Shown: positions 26,147 to 35,246, counted from the first letter of the stretch. The stretch is DNA of 64,000 nucleotides from Bosea sp. PAMC 26642 (GCF_001562255.1 NZ_CP014301.1:4185501-4249500); one strand, 5' to 3'. The notes: generated from the sequence alone by a model not told the origin. Numbers and translations: made by a program.

Positions 26147-26518
26147 ATGATAACTGCAACCCGCATCCATCTCACGCTGGCCGCCCTGATGGGGCTTGCC
26201 GGCGTCGCGCTGCTTGCCGCAGCGGCGCATGTCACCGGCACGACGAATGTCCAGACCGCGGGACAGATGCTGCTGTTCCATGCTCCGACTGTGATCGGCG
26301 CGACTGCGGCGCGGAAGGCCGGGTTCCTGCACGACTGGCTGAGCCGCGTCGCGATCTCGGTAGTCATCCTCGGCGTCGCACTGTTTGCCGCCGACCTCGC
26401 GAGGCGCGGCTTCGCCAGCGAGGCGCTGTTTCCTCGCGCGGCCCCGATCGGGGGCTTCCTGATGGTCGGGGGCTGGCTCGGCCTGGCGCTCGCGGCGCTG
26501 TTTGCGAAGCGCACCTGA
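26147..26518 (+). CDS. DUF423-family small membrane protein
   Basis: 123 residues with four hydrophobic helices (LTLAALMGLAGVALLAAAAH, MLLFHAPTVIGATAA, VAISVVILGVALFAADL and PIGGFLMVGGWLGLALAAL). The layout, with TAGQMLLFHA after the first helix and PIGG before the last, fits the YgdD/DUF423 family of unknown function. It starts four bases after engB and is probably its operon partner. Confidence 0.75.
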   Translation: MITATRIHLTLAALMGLAGVALLAAAAHVTGTTNVQTAGQMLLFHAPTVIGATAARKAGFLHDWLSRVAISVVILGVALFAADLARRGFASEALFPRAAPIGGFLMVGGWLGLALAALFAKRT

Positions 26519-26576
26519 CAGGTTTTCGTATTACGGATATTGCGCCCGGCCTGATTTGCATCTAACCTGAGCCGGT

Positions 26577-26858
26577 ATGGAGATCACGTACCATCCGGCC
26601 AAGCGCGAAGCGACGCTGAAGGAACGCGGTCTCGATTTCGAGGATGCGGCGGAGGTGTTCGCCGGCCCCGTGCTGACGATGGTCGATGACCGCAAGGATT
26701 ATGGCGAAGACCGCTTTCTGACCTACGGCCTTGCTATTGACCGGCTGGTGGTCGTCGTCTGGACACCGCGCGGACATGCTTGCCATGTCATATCCATGAG
26801 GCACTGCAATGACCGTGAAAGAGCTCAATTCCAGCACCAGCTTCGTCGATCCCGATGA
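26577..26858 (+). CDS. brnT: BrnT-family toxin
   Basis: 93 residues. The BrnT fold is recognised by YHPAKREATLKERGLDFEDAAEVF, then VDDRKDYGEDRFLTYG and the C-terminal VISMRHCNDRERAQF. BrnT is a RelE-like ribonuclease toxin in Brucella; the pair is autoregulated there. The gene overlaps brnA by 50 bases, the typical toxin-first order of this system. No operator palindrome was recognised in the 58 bases before it. Confidence 0.9.
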   Translation: MEITYHPAKREATLKERGLDFEDAAEVFAGPVLTMVDDRKDYGEDRFLTYGLAIDRLVVVVWTPRGHACHVISMRHCNDRERAQFQHQLRRSR

Positions 26859-27096
26859 CGGCCCGGAATGGACTGACGATCAGTTCGCACGCGCTGAATT
26901 CGCCATCGGCGGCAAAATCATCCGCCCGGCGCAGGGCACGCTGACGCGCGGCCCCGGCCGGCCGAAGCTGGCCGACGCAAAACAGGTCGTGACGCTGCGA
27001 CTGGAGCCCAGCCTGATAGAAGCCTACAAGAACGACGGCGAGGATTGGCGGGGCCGGATGGCAGATGCGATCCGCAAGGCGGCCGGCAGGCGCTGA
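26809..27096 (+). CDS. brnA: BrnA-family antitoxin
   Basis: 95 residues. It has the acidic N-terminal toxin-binding part (SFVDPDDGPEWTDDQFA), the linker RGPGRPKLADAKQ and the ribbon-helix-helix VVTLRLEPSLIEAYKNDGEDWRGRMADAIRKA. It should neutralise BrnT and repress the operon. It overlaps the toxin gene in a different frame. Confidence 0.9.
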   Translation: MTVKELNSSTSFVDPDDGPEWTDDQFARAEFAIGGKIIRPAQGTLTRGPGRPKLADAKQVVTLRLEPSLIEAYKNDGEDWRGRMADAIRKAAGRR

Positions 27097-27199
27097 GCCG
27101 GTCCCGCAGGCGCGAGCCGCCAACGTTCTTCCGCATGTCGCCGACTTCCGCTAGAAGGCGCTCCGGCGCAGTTGCCTTGCGTCTTGCGGAGCCTGCCCG

Positions 27200-28096
27200 A
27201 TGATCAATCCCGCTCTCCTGACGCCGTCGCAAGCCGCCGACCTTCTGGTTCAGGCGCTGCCGCATATGCAGCGCTACGATCAGGAGATCATCGTGATCAA
27301 ATATGGCGGCAACGCCATGGGCGACGCCGCGACGGCCGAGGATTTCGCCGAGGACATCGTTCTGCTGGAGCAGTCCGGGCTCAAGCCCGTGGTCTGCCAT
27401 GGCGGCGGGCCGCAGATCGCCCGGATGCTGACCAAGCTCGGCATCCAGTCCGAGTTCAAGCAGGGCCTGCGCGTCACCGACGCCGCGACCGTCGACGTTG
27501 TCGAGATGGTCCTGGCCGGCTCGGTCAACAAGGAGATCGTCGGCTACATCTCGCGCGAGGGCGGCAAGGCGATCGGGCTCTGCGGCAAGGACGGCAACAT
27601 GGTCACGGCGCGCAAGGTGACGCGCACCATCGTCGATCCCGATTCGAAGATCGAGGAGGTGCTCGATCTCGGCTTCGTCGGCGAGCCCGACAAGGTCGAT
27701 ACCGCCGTGCTCGACGCGGTGCTGAAGGCCGAACTCATCCCCGTGCTGGCGCCTGTCTGCGCCGCCGCCGACGGCCAGACCTACAACGTCAACGCCGACA
27801 CCTTCGCCGGCGCCATCGCGGGAGCGCTCAACGCCAAGCGCCTGCTGCTGTTGACCGATGTGCCCGGCGTGCTCGACAAGGACAAGAACCTGATCCCGGA
27901 ACTGACGATCGAGCAGTGCCGCGGCCTGATCGCGGACGGAACGATCTCGGGCGGCATGATCCCGAAGATCGAGACCTGCATTTACGCGCTGGAAAAGGGC
28001 GTCGAAGCGGTCGTCATCCTGGACGGCAAGGTGCCACACGCGGCGCTGATCGAGCTGTTCACCGATACCGGCTCGGGCACGATCATTCGGCGGTGA
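27200..28096 (+). CDS. argB: Acetylglutamate kinase
   Basis: 298 residues. ATP/substrate motifs: [12 protein letters not shown] (N-terminal), [54 protein letters not shown] and [11 protein letters not shown]. The second step of arginine synthesis. The N-terminal helix before the core suggests the arginine-inhibited hexameric type. GCGGAG ribosome site before ATG. Monocistronic in this context. Confidence 0.96.
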   Translation: MINPALLTPSQAADLLVQALPHMQRYDQEIIVIKYGGNAMGDAATAEDFAEDIVLLEQSGLKPVVCHGGGPQIARMLTKLGIQSEFKQGLRVTDAATVDVVEMVLAGSVNKEIVGYISREGGKAIGLCGKDGNMVTARKVTRTIVDPDSKIEEVLDLGFVGEPDKVDTAVLDAVLKAELIPVLAPVCAAADGQTYNVNADTFAGAIAGALNAKRLLLLTDVPGVLDKDKNLIPELTIEQCRGLIADGTISGGMIPKIETCIYALEKGVEAVVILDGKVPHAALIELFTDTGSGTIIRR

Positions 28097-28112
28097 TCCT
28101 ATCCTGGAATCC

Positions 28113-28226
28113 GCCGTCATTCCGGACAAGCTGCGTAGCAGCGCCGATCCGGACTCCATCACTGAGCACGACAGCGCCTTACGATGGATTCCGGGTCTCC
28201 GCTTCGCTACGCCCGGAATTGACGGC
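28113..28226. repeat. Palindromic intergenic element (GTCATTCCGG type)
   Basis: The left arm GCCGTCATTCCGG and a right arm CCGGAATTGACGGC (one extra base) delimit about 114 bases between argB and the nucleotidase gene. The interior has a CGCTTCGCTACG-like segment. It shares its arms with the elements at 19371 and 33999. No coding sequence is evident. Confidence 0.75.
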
Positions 28227-28312
28227 GAGATACCCTGCGATGTTTGAGACCGGGCTTAAGCCTTAGCAGGGGACTTGCATGTCAGGCTGGGCCTCGCCAT
28301 TTCGGGTCCCCG

Positions 28313-29050
28313 ATGAATACGCACGCCGCCATCCCCATTGCCGCGCCGCCGCTCCAGACGGAGGCCTTCGCGCATGTCGATCACTGGATCTTCGATCTCG
28401 ACAACACGCTTTATTCGCATGAGAGCCGGATTTGGCCGCAGGTCAACGAGCGCATCACGCTGTTCCTCCAGGATCTGTTCGGGCTCGACGGCCTCTCCGC
28501 CTATGCCCTGCGGCAGTATTATTACCACCGCTACGGCACGACGCTGAACGGGCTGATGCTGGAGCATCAGATCGACCCCGACATCTTCCTCGACTTCGCC
28601 CATGATATCGATCTGGGCCTGCTCCAGCCCGATCCTGCGCTCGGTGCGGCGATCGCCGGCCTGCCCGGCCGCAAGCTGATTCTCACCAACGGCTCCGTCG
28701 CCCATGCCCGCAACGTGGCCGGCAAGCTCGGCATCCTCGCGCATTTCGAGGACATCTTCGACATCGTCCATGCCGGCTTCGTGCCAAAGCCCGAGCGCGC
28801 GACCTATGAGAACTTCCTCGCCAAGCACAGCGTTGATCCGGGCCGGGCGGCGATGTTCGAGGATATCGAGAAGAACCTGATCGTGCCCAGCACGCTCGGC
28901 ATGAAGACCGTGCTGGTGATACCGCAAACGCCCGACCCGTTTCGGGAAGCCTGGGAGCAGGCGGCGATCGAAGCCGGGCACGTGCATTATGTGACCAGCG
29001 ACTTGGCGGGATTTCTGGCGCCGCTGGGGCTCGCTACCCCGGTGGCTTGA
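28313..29050 (+). CDS. Pyrimidine 5'-nucleotidase, HAD family
   Basis: 245 residues from the ATG at 28313 (the frame continues upstream into the repeat). HAD motifs: FDLDNTLY (nucleophile Asp28, Asp30), motif II ILTNGS, motif III lysine in VPKPERATYE, and FEDIEKN for metal binding. The pattern matches the SDT1/PHM8-like pyrimidine 5'-nucleotidases, which dephosphorylate UMP/CMP. A short proline/alanine-rich N-terminus precedes the core. Confidence 0.87.
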   Translation: MNTHAAIPIAAPPLQTEAFAHVDHWIFDLDNTLYSHESRIWPQVNERITLFLQDLFGLDGLSAYALRQYYYHRYGTTLNGLMLEHQIDPDIFLDFAHDIDLGLLQPDPALGAAIAGLPGRKLILTNGSVAHARNVAGKLGILAHFEDIFDIVHAGFVPKPERATYENFLAKHSVDPGRAAMFEDIEKNLIVPSTLGMKTVLVIPQTPDPFREAWEQAAIEAGHVHYVTSDLAGFLAPLGLATPVA

Positions 29051-29095
29051 GCCCTCTCGACTCTGGCTCCGTTCTCGTTCCTCCAATAGGATAAT

Positions 29096-29113
29096 CGTTC
29101 GTCTTTACGAACG
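29096..29113. promoter_or_regulatory. Palindrome upstream of metZ, candidate operator
   Basis: Seven-base perfect arms CGTTCGT and ACGAACG around CTTT, 55 bases before the metZ start, with a related half-site CGAACG nearer the gene (ATCGAACGAC). It may be a regulator site or a hairpin. I see no SAM-II-like aptamer in the 117-base leader. Confidence 0.45.
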
Positions 29114-29167
29114 GAAACGAAGCTGATATTCCCTCCATCCGTTATATCGAACGACTGGAGCGTCACG

Positions 29168-30361
29168 ATGTCAGGTTCCGAAGCGGGCGCGGCCGCCCTG
29201 CATCCCGAGACGCGGCTGGTCCATGCCGGGACGATGCGCTCGCAGTTCGGCGAGACTTCGGAGGCGCTGTTCCTGACGCAGGGCCATGTCTACGACAGCG
29301 CCGAGCAATGCGAGGCGCGCTTCCTGAACAAGGACCCGGGCTTTCAGTATGCCCGCTTCTCCAACCCGACCGTCTCCATGCTGGAGCAGCGCATGGCGGC
29401 GTTCGAGGGCGCCGAAGCCTGCAGGGCGACCGCCACCGGCATGGCGGCGGTGACGGCCGTGCTGATGGGGCTGACGCGCGTGGGCGATCATGTCGTGGCG
29501 GCACAGGCGCTGTTCGGTTCGTGTCGATACGTCGTTGAGGACCATCTTCCGCGTTACGGCGTCGAATCGACGCTGGTGGACGGCACCGACATCGCCTCGT
29601 GGCGCAAGGCCGTGCGTCCCAACACCAAGGTGTTCTTCTTGGAGAGCCCCTCCAACCCGACGCTGGAAGTGATCGATATCGCGGCCGTGGCGGCGCTCGC
29701 CAGGGAGGTGGGCGCGTTCCTTGTCGTCGACAACGTCTTCGCCACACCGCTTTTCCAGCGACCGCTGACGCTCGGCGCCGATGTACTCGTCTATTCGGCG
29801 ACCAAGCATATCGATGGGCAAGGCCGCTGCCTGGGCGGTCTGATCGTCTCGTCGGAGGACATCATCCAAACGCATATCCAGACCTATCTGCGCCAGACCG
29901 GCCCGGCGATGTCGCCGTTCAACGCCTGGGTGATGCTCAAGGCCCTGGAGACGCTGCCGCTGCGGGTGCAGCGCCAGGCGCAGAGCGCCGCGATCATCGC
30001 CGATTGGCTGGCGGAGCAGCCCGGACCGTCGAAGGTGATCTTTCCCGGCCGCAAGGACCATCCGCAGGCCGAGATCATCGCCCGGCAGATGAGCGGTCCC
30101 TCGACGCTGATCGCCTTCGAGGTGCCCGGCGGCAAGGACGCAGCCTTCAGGCTGCTCAATGCGATGAAGCTGATCCGGATCTCGAACAATCTCGGCGATG
30201 CAAAGAGCCTGATCGTCCACCCCGCCACGACGACGCATCAGCGCTTCACGCCGGAGGTCCGGACGGCGATGGGCGTGACCGACGGCATGGTCCGTCTTTC
30301 GATCGGGCTTGAACATCCCGACGACCTGATCGCCGATCTCGCGCAGGCGCTGGCGGCCTAG
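29168..30361 (+). CDS. metZ: O-succinylhomoserine sulfhydrylase
   Basis: 397 residues of the Cys/Met metabolism PLP family. PLP-lysine Lys213 in YSATKHIDGQGR, preceded by VVDNVFATPLFQRPL; N-terminal ETRLVHAGTMRSQFGETSEALFLTQGHVY is typical of MetZ in alphaproteobacteria. It condenses O-succinylhomoserine with sulfide to homocysteine. An O-acetylhomoserine or cystathionine-gamma-synthase role is less likely given the N-terminal sequence. GGAGCG ribosome site. Confidence 0.9.
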   Translation: MSGSEAGAAALHPETRLVHAGTMRSQFGETSEALFLTQGHVYDSAEQCEARFLNKDPGFQYARFSNPTVSMLEQRMAAFEGAEACRATATGMAAVTAVLMGLTRVGDHVVAAQALFGSCRYVVEDHLPRYGVESTLVDGTDIASWRKAVRPNTKVFFLESPSNPTLEVIDIAAVAALAREVGAFLVVDNVFATPLFQRPLTLGADVLVYSATKHIDGQGRCLGGLIVSSEDIIQTHIQTYLRQTGPAMSPFNAWVMLKALETLPLRVQRQAQSAAIIADWLAEQPGPSKVIFPGRKDHPQAEIIARQMSGPSTLIAFEVPGGKDAAFRLLNAMKLIRISNNLGDAKSLIVHPATTTHQRFTPEVRTAMGVTDGMVRLSIGLEHPDDLIADLAQALAA

Positions 30362-30458
30362 CACCGCAGTCGTCAACGACGATGAGGGCTTGACCCTGAC
30401 GTGACGGTGGCGAAACCTCGCGGGCTGCCACGAGCGCAACGTCACGCCGGAGCTCCCG

Positions 30459-31343
30459 ATGCCTCACCCCCTGATCGCGCTCGACTGGGGCACGACCCGC
30501 GCCCGCGCTTTCCTGATCTCCGAGCAGGGCAAGGTGCTCGGTCGGCATGTCGCGGAGCAGGGCATCCAGTCTATCCCCCCGGGTGGTTTTCCGGCCGCCT
30601 TCGAAGCGATCGCCGGAGAGTTTCGTCGCGCGCGCGCCGATGCCCGGATCGTGCTTGCCGGCATGGTCGGCAGCCGCAATGGCTGGGTCGAGGCGCCCTA
30701 TGTCGCCTGTCCGGCGGCGCCGGGCGAGATCGTCGCGGCCGCCATGCCGGTCGCGCTTGCCGACGGCACGCCGGTCACGATCATCCCCGGCCTCTCCTGC
30801 GATGACGGCGCCTTCGACGTGATGCGCGGCGAGGAGACGCTGATCGTCGGCCTCGGCCTCGGTGACGGCATCGTCTGCCTGCCCGGAACCCATTCCAAAT
30901 GGGCGCGGGTCGAGGCCGGCCGCATCCAGCGCTTCGCCAGTTTCATGACCGGCGAGGTCTATGGCCTGCTGCGGCAGCACTCCATCCTGGCACGCCTCGC
31001 CGAGGAACCCTTGCCTGAGGATGCGGCCGAGGGCGCACGCCGTGGCTTCGCAGCGGCGCAACGTCCCGGCGGCCTGCTCAACGCGGCCTTCGCGGCCCGT
31101 ACCGAGGTCTTGGCCGGCCATATGAAGGGCGGCGCTGTCGGACCCTATCTTTCGGCGCTGCTGGTCGGTCAGGAGATCGCCGGCGCACAAGCCCTGGTCG
31201 GTTCGCTCGGGCCGGTGCATCTCGTCGCCGACGGCGCACTGGCTGAAAGCTATGGAGCTGCGTTGAGGGCCGCGGGCCTCGGCTTCACCCTGACCACGCC
31301 GGAGGCGGCCTTCGTCGCCGGCGTGATGCGGCTGGCCTCATGA
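30459..31343 (+). CDS. dgoK: 2-dehydro-3-deoxygalactonokinase
   Basis: 294 residues of the DgoK family (ASKHA fold). Phosphate motif ALDWGTTRARAF (8-19), then AGMVGSRNGWVEAPY, PGTHSKWARV and GEVYGLLRQHS. It phosphorylates 2-keto-3-deoxygalactonate in De Ley-Doudoroff galactose use. The usual partner KDPGal aldolase (dgoA) is absent; the next gene, overlapping by four bases, is a ribokinase. Confidence 0.88.
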   Translation: MPHPLIALDWGTTRARAFLISEQGKVLGRHVAEQGIQSIPPGGFPAAFEAIAGEFRRARADARIVLAGMVGSRNGWVEAPYVACPAAPGEIVAAAMPVALADGTPVTIIPGLSCDDGAFDVMRGEETLIVGLGLGDGIVCLPGTHSKWARVEAGRIQRFASFMTGEVYGLLRQHSILARLAEEPLPEDAAEGARRGFAAAQRPGGLLNAAFAARTEVLAGHMKGGAVGPYLSALLVGQEIAGAQALVGSLGPVHLVADGALAESYGAALRAAGLGFTLTTPEAAFVAGVMRLAS

Positions 31344-32248
31344 TCGTCGTCTTCGGCTCCCTCAACGTCGATCTCGTCACGCAGGTCGAGCGCCTGCCCG
31401 GCCCCGGCGAGACCGTGATCGGTCCGGCCTACGCGCTCCATCCCGGCGGCAAGGGCGCCAATCAGGCGCTCGCCGCGCGCCGGGCCGGCGCCGAGGTCGT
31501 GATGGTCGGGGCTGTCGGAAACGATGGCTTCGCCGAGATCGCGCTGTCGCTGCTGGCGGCGGATGGCGTGGATCTGTCGCGCGTCGCGCGGGTTAGCGAG
31601 CCGACCGGTGCCGCCTTCATCGCTGTTGACGCTTCGGGCGCCAACCAGATTGTCGTCGCCTCCGGCGCCAACGCCGCAGCCAAGGCGGAGTCGATCGGCG
31701 GGATGGTGCTGGGCGATGCCGACATCCTGCTGCTGCAGCGCGAGGTGCCGGAGCCCGAATGCATTGCCGCAGCCGCGCTGATGAAGCACGCTGGCGGACG
31801 TGTCATCTTCAACCTTGCGCCGGCCGGCCCGCCGGCAGCGGAATTGCTTGCGCTGGTCGACATCCTGGTCGTCAACGAGCACGAGGCTGCCCTGCTGGGC
31901 GCCGCCTTCGGCTGGCCGGCGCTAGAGCCATATGCCTTCGCGCAGCGCATCGATTCCGAACGCGGTCTCGCCTGCATCGTCACGCTCGGGGCCGACGGCC
32001 TCGTCGGCTGGCATGACGGCGTCCGTCGCCGGCTGGAGGCCCCCAAGGTCGAGGCGCTCGACACGGTCGCGGCCGGCGACAGTTTCGTCGGCGCCTTTGC
32101 CGCTGCGCTCGCTGCCGGCTACGGGTTTTCAGGGGCGCTTCAGCGTGGTCTCGCGGCCGGCTCGCTTGCCTGCACCGGGCGCGGCGCGCAACCGAGCATA
32201 CCGCGTCGCGACGCGATCGAGGCGCTGGTCGGGACGAGTTTTCTCTGA
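31340..32248 (+). CDS. rbsK: Ribokinase-family sugar kinase
   Basis: 302 residues, PfkB family. Signature 1 is PGGKGANQALAARRAGAEVVMVGAVG (35-60) and signature 2 is DTVAAGDSFVGAFAAAL with catalytic Asp247. The N-x-x-E motif NEHEAALL (179-186) is present. Length and the N-terminal GSLNVDL fit ribokinase, but 2-keto-3-deoxysugar kinases share the fold and the coupling with dgoK (ATGA overlap) leaves the substrate open. Confidence 0.82.
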   Translation: MIVVFGSLNVDLVTQVERLPGPGETVIGPAYALHPGGKGANQALAARRAGAEVVMVGAVGNDGFAEIALSLLAADGVDLSRVARVSEPTGAAFIAVDASGANQIVVASGANAAAKAESIGGMVLGDADILLLQREVPEPECIAAAALMKHAGGRVIFNLAPAGPPAAELLALVDILVVNEHEAALLGAAFGWPALEPYAFAQRIDSERGLACIVTLGADGLVGWHDGVRRRLEAPKVEALDTVAAGDSFVGAFAAALAAGYGFSGALQRGLAAGSLACTGRGAQPSIPRRDAIEALVGTSFL

Positions 32249-32452
32249 GCCCGGTAAGCGCAGCCGGAGGTCCCATTGTCGATCCTGGCGTTCCACCGGC
32301 CCAGAGGTACCGAACGCTAACCTTGGCGGCGGGCTTGGCGTGCGCGTACGTTCCCATCCGGGGGGCGATCGTTTAAGCCGGTCATGCCGCGCTGCAACAT
32401 GGCCGCGATGATCGCGGTTCCGACATCTTCACTAGAACCCGCTTCCCTAGCC

Positions 32453-33964
32453 ATGGATGACCCGATGTTCCCCAAGCCCCTGCCCGAACTGTTCCCCAAC
32501 ACCTTCGAATACGAGTCCCTGCCGATGGTGAAGCCGACCGGCTTCCGCGAATACGACGCGCGCTGGTTCTTCGGCCAGGAACTCAATCTGATGGGCGTCC
32601 AGGCCGTCGGCATGGGGCTGGGCACGCTGATCCGCCGCATGGGCATCAAGCCCGAAATCGTCACCGGCCATGATTTCCGCGGCTATTCCTCGTCGATCAA
32701 GATGGCGCTGGTCACCGGCCTAATGGCGGCGGGCTGCAAGGTCCACGATATCGGGCTCGCCATGTCGCCGATGGCCTATTTCGCGCAGTTCGCGCTCGAC
32801 GTGCCCTGCGTCGCCATGGTCACCGCCTCGCATAACGACAATGGCTGGACCGGCATCAAGATGGGTGCGCAGCGCCCCGTCACCTTCGGCCCGGAAGAAA
32901 TGGGACGCCTGCGCGACATCGTATTGGCGGGAGATTTCGACCTCGTCGGCGGCGGCTCCTACGCTTTCGTGCCCGATTTTCCTGAGGTCTATTTCAAGGA
33001 TCTGACCAGCCGCCCGAAGATCAAGCGCAAGCTCAAGGTCGTCGCCGCCTGCGGCAACGGCACGGCTGGCGCCTTCGCGCCGAAGATCCTCGAAGCGCTG
33101 GGCTGCGAGGTCATCCCGATGGATGCCGAACTCGACCACACCTTCCCGCGCTACAATCCCAATCCCGAAGACATGAAGATGCTTCATGCCATGGCCGACG
33201 CCGTGAAGGAGCATGGCGCCGACATCGCGCTCGGCTTCGACGGCGACGGCGACCGCTGCGGCGTCGTCGACAACCATGGCGAGGAGATCTTTGCCGACAA
33301 GATCGGCGTCATGCTGGCGCGTGATCTCGGCGCGCTGCATCCCGGCGCGCAGTTCGTCGTCGACGTAAAGTCGACCGGGCTGTTCGACACCGATCCCGAG
33401 CTCCAGAAGCTCGGCGTGAAGACCGACTACTGGAAGACCGGCCACTCCCACATCAAGCGCCGCGTACAGGAGCTGAACGCGCTAGCGGGCTTCGAGAAGT
33501 CGGGCCACTTCTTCTTCAACGCCCCGATCGGGCGCGGCTATGACGACGGTCTCGTCACCGCCATCGCGATCATCGACATGCTCGACCGCAATCCGGGCAA
33601 GTCGATGGCCGAGCTTTATGCCGCCGTGCCCAAGACCTGGGGAACGCCGACCATGTCGGCCAAATGCGCCGACGAGATCAAATACGATGTCGCCGAGCGG
33701 GTCACCAAGGCGGTGCAGGCGATGCAGGCATCGGGCGCGAACTTTGCCGGCCAGCCGATCCGCGACGTCGTGACCGTCAACGGCGTGCGCGTCACGACGC
33801 AGGACGGAAGCTGGGCACTGGTCAGGGCCTCGTCGAACAAGCCCGAGCTCGTCGTGGTCTGCGAAAGCCCGATCTCGGACGCGAGGATGCGCGAAATGTT
33901 CGCCGCGATCGACGGCCTGCTGCGCACCAATCCGGAAGTCGGCGCCTACAACCAGACCATTTGA
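32453..33964 (+). CDS. Phosphomannomutase/phosphoglucomutase
   Basis: 503 residues. I chose the ATG at 32453; another ATG at 32465 (MFPKPLPEL) is equally possible. Catalytic phosphoserine Ser126 in TASHNDNG, metal loop DGDGDR (Asp263, 265, 267), sugar loop ALAGFEKSGHFFF and the phosphate-binding RASSNKPELVVV near the C-terminus. It interconverts hexose 1- and 6-phosphates, supplying GDP-mannose or UDP-glucose for polysaccharides such as those made by the cluster at 43.8-51.8 kb. Slightly longer than usual because of insertions around 130-200. Confidence 0.9.
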   Translation: MDDPMFPKPLPELFPNTFEYESLPMVKPTGFREYDARWFFGQELNLMGVQAVGMGLGTLIRRMGIKPEIVTGHDFRGYSSSIKMALVTGLMAAGCKVHDIGLAMSPMAYFAQFALDVPCVAMVTASHNDNGWTGIKMGAQRPVTFGPEEMGRLRDIVLAGDFDLVGGGSYAFVPDFPEVYFKDLTSRPKIKRKLKVVAACGNGTAGAFAPKILEALGCEVIPMDAELDHTFPRYNPNPEDMKMLHAMADAVKEHGADIALGFDGDGDRCGVVDNHGEEIFADKIGVMLARDLGALHPGAQFVVDVKSTGLFDTDPELQKLGVKTDYWKTGHSHIKRRVQELNALAGFEKSGHFFFNAPIGRGYDDGLVTAIAIIDMLDRNPGKSMAELYAAVPKTWGTPTMSAKCADEIKYDVAERVTKAVQAMQASGANFAGQPIRDVVTVNGVRVTTQDGSWALVRASSNKPELVVVCESPISDARMREMFAAIDGLLRTNPEVGAYNQTI

Positions 33965-33998
33965 GGCCGGGGCTCCTTGATCCGGGGCGGACACGCAT

Positions 33999-34040
33999 CG
34001 TCATTCCGGGTTCTTCGCTGCGCAAAGCCCCGGAATGACG
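33999..34040. repeat. Short palindromic element (GTCATTCCGG type)
   Basis: Perfect 12-bp arms CGTCATTCCGGG and CCCGGAATGACG with an 18-base interior containing TTCGCTGCGCAAAG, between convergent genes. It may double as a terminator. It is the minimal member of the family seen at 19371 and 28113. Confidence 0.8.
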
Positions 34041-34106
34041 GCGGTGTTTCCTCGGAAAATCACCTTATTCCGGCAAGGGCTCAGGCTATCCAAGCGCCCG
34101 GATACG

Positions 34107-34634
34107 TTATCGTCCGGCCGGAGCGCCGGTCGCGATCGAGTTGCGGCTCGTGGTCTGGCCGCCGACTTCGCCGAAATACTTCTGCGCGTCGCCGAGCTGG
34201 ATCGAGGGCTGGCAGGTCGGCGTGCAGGAATAGCTCTCGCGCTCCAGTCCGCGCTGGACCGTCAGCACCGAATCGGACGCCGCCCCGACGCGCACCAGCG
34301 ATTCCGCCAGCAGCGCGCCACCGGAATCGAGCGCGATCAGATTGGTCACGCCAAAACTCTTTCCGGTCACGATCATCACGCCGTTCTTCTGGACGGCCAC
34401 GTCGGCGATGCCCGGATTGCCGACGATCACGGTCTGAGCCCGCTCCGGCAGCCGGATGACCTTCGCGTGATCGACCATTACCAGCACGGTTTCGGGCTTG
34501 GTTGTAGCGCCCGTGCTCTGCGCAGCGGCCGGAACGGCCAGCAGCGGCGCTACGGCGAGACCCGCCACCGTGGATAAAATCATCGACGCCTTCACGGTGC
34601 CGATGCGCCGGCCGACGGGCGAAAGAACGGACAT
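34107..34634 (-). CDS. Stand-alone CpaC-N/secretin N-terminal-like pilus protein
   Basis: 175 residues with a long signal sequence to about residue 38 (VAPLLAVPAAAQS). The rest is one 'pilus assembly N-terminal' domain: LVMVDHAKVIRLPERAQTVIVGNPGIADVAVQ, then IVTGKSFGVTNLIALDSGG. CpaC at 36765 has the same domain (VELPRDAKEVFVANPKVANAV) ahead of its secretin core; here the core is missing. A pair of cysteines (SCTPTC) may form a disulfide. Divergent from the Flp gene, it is likely a periplasmic accessory of the Tad apparatus. Confidence 0.8.
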   Translation of the reverse strand: MSVLSPVGRRIGTVKASMILSTVAGLAVAPLLAVPAAAQSTGATTKPETVLVMVDHAKVIRLPERAQTVIVGNPGIADVAVQKNGVMIVTGKSFGVTNLIALDSGGALLAESLVRVGAASDSVLTVQRGLERESYSCTPTCQPSIQLGDAQKYFGEVGGQTTSRNSIATGAPAGR

Positions 34635-35048
34635 GGCGGGCGCCCCAAGATTTCCAACAGCGGAAGCAAAGCGGAAAATGATGAATCAATCGCTAAGCGC
34701 CCGGCGGTGAGGCGCTGGCGCATCGATATCGCTGCAATTGACGAAGATGATAATCTGCTAAAATGCGACACATTCCAACTATCATGGCCTATGATTATAA
34801 CTCAGAGGCCTACATAGCCAAATAGACTGCCATTTTAATAAACAAAAAAGTAGATATACAGCGATTGTGATAGTATAATATCGCCTAAATACGTCGTTAA
34901 CCATCAAATCGATGTTCCGGATACGCCTTGAATTCTTCAAGCCCCTTAACCGATCAGCAAGAGGCTCGCGGTAATGTCCATTTGTCGCTGACCGAAGCCG
35001 CTCAGAGCGAAGGCAGCAGTCAACCGTGGTTCAACAAGGAGTTCTCCG
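34635..35048. promoter_or_regulatory. AT-rich divergent promoter region of the Flp pilin
   Basis: This 414-base gap is much more AT-rich than the rest of the locus, especially 34740-34900. It holds TATAAT at 34874-34879 and TTAACCAT at 34897-34904, which is a CtrA-type half-site also seen before cpaB. An AAGGAG ribosome site lies at 35036-35041. No tRNA or additional gene was recognised. It must carry the promoters of the pilin and of the divergent gene; the sigma factor and start are not determined. Confidence 0.5.
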
Positions 35049-35225
35049 ATGACCAATCTCTTCGCTCGCTTTGCCAAGGACGAGTCCGGCGCCACCGCCA
35101 TCGAATACGGCCTGATCGCCGCCCTGATCGCCGTCGCCATCATCACGGCCGCTACCCAGCTCGGCACTGACATCAGCTCGCTGTTTACACGCATCTCGGC
35201 CAAGCTCGCCGGCAAGGCTGCCTGA
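35049..35225 (+). CDS. Flp-type pilin
   Basis: 58 residues. The class IVb prepilin signature is exact: MTNLFARFAKDESG, cleavage after Gly14, then ATAIEYGLIAALIAVAIIT with Glu5 and Tyr6 of the mature protein. The mature pilin has 44 residues, one hydrophobic helix and a short tail (LFTRISAKLAGKAA). It is the structural subunit of the Tad pilus and should be processed by the CpaA peptidase encoded next. Confidence 0.97.
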   Translation: MTNLFARFAKDESGATAIEYGLIAALIAVAIITAATQLGTDISSLFTRISAKLAGKAA

Positions 35226-35246
35226 GCGCGTTCCGCTCGGACGACC

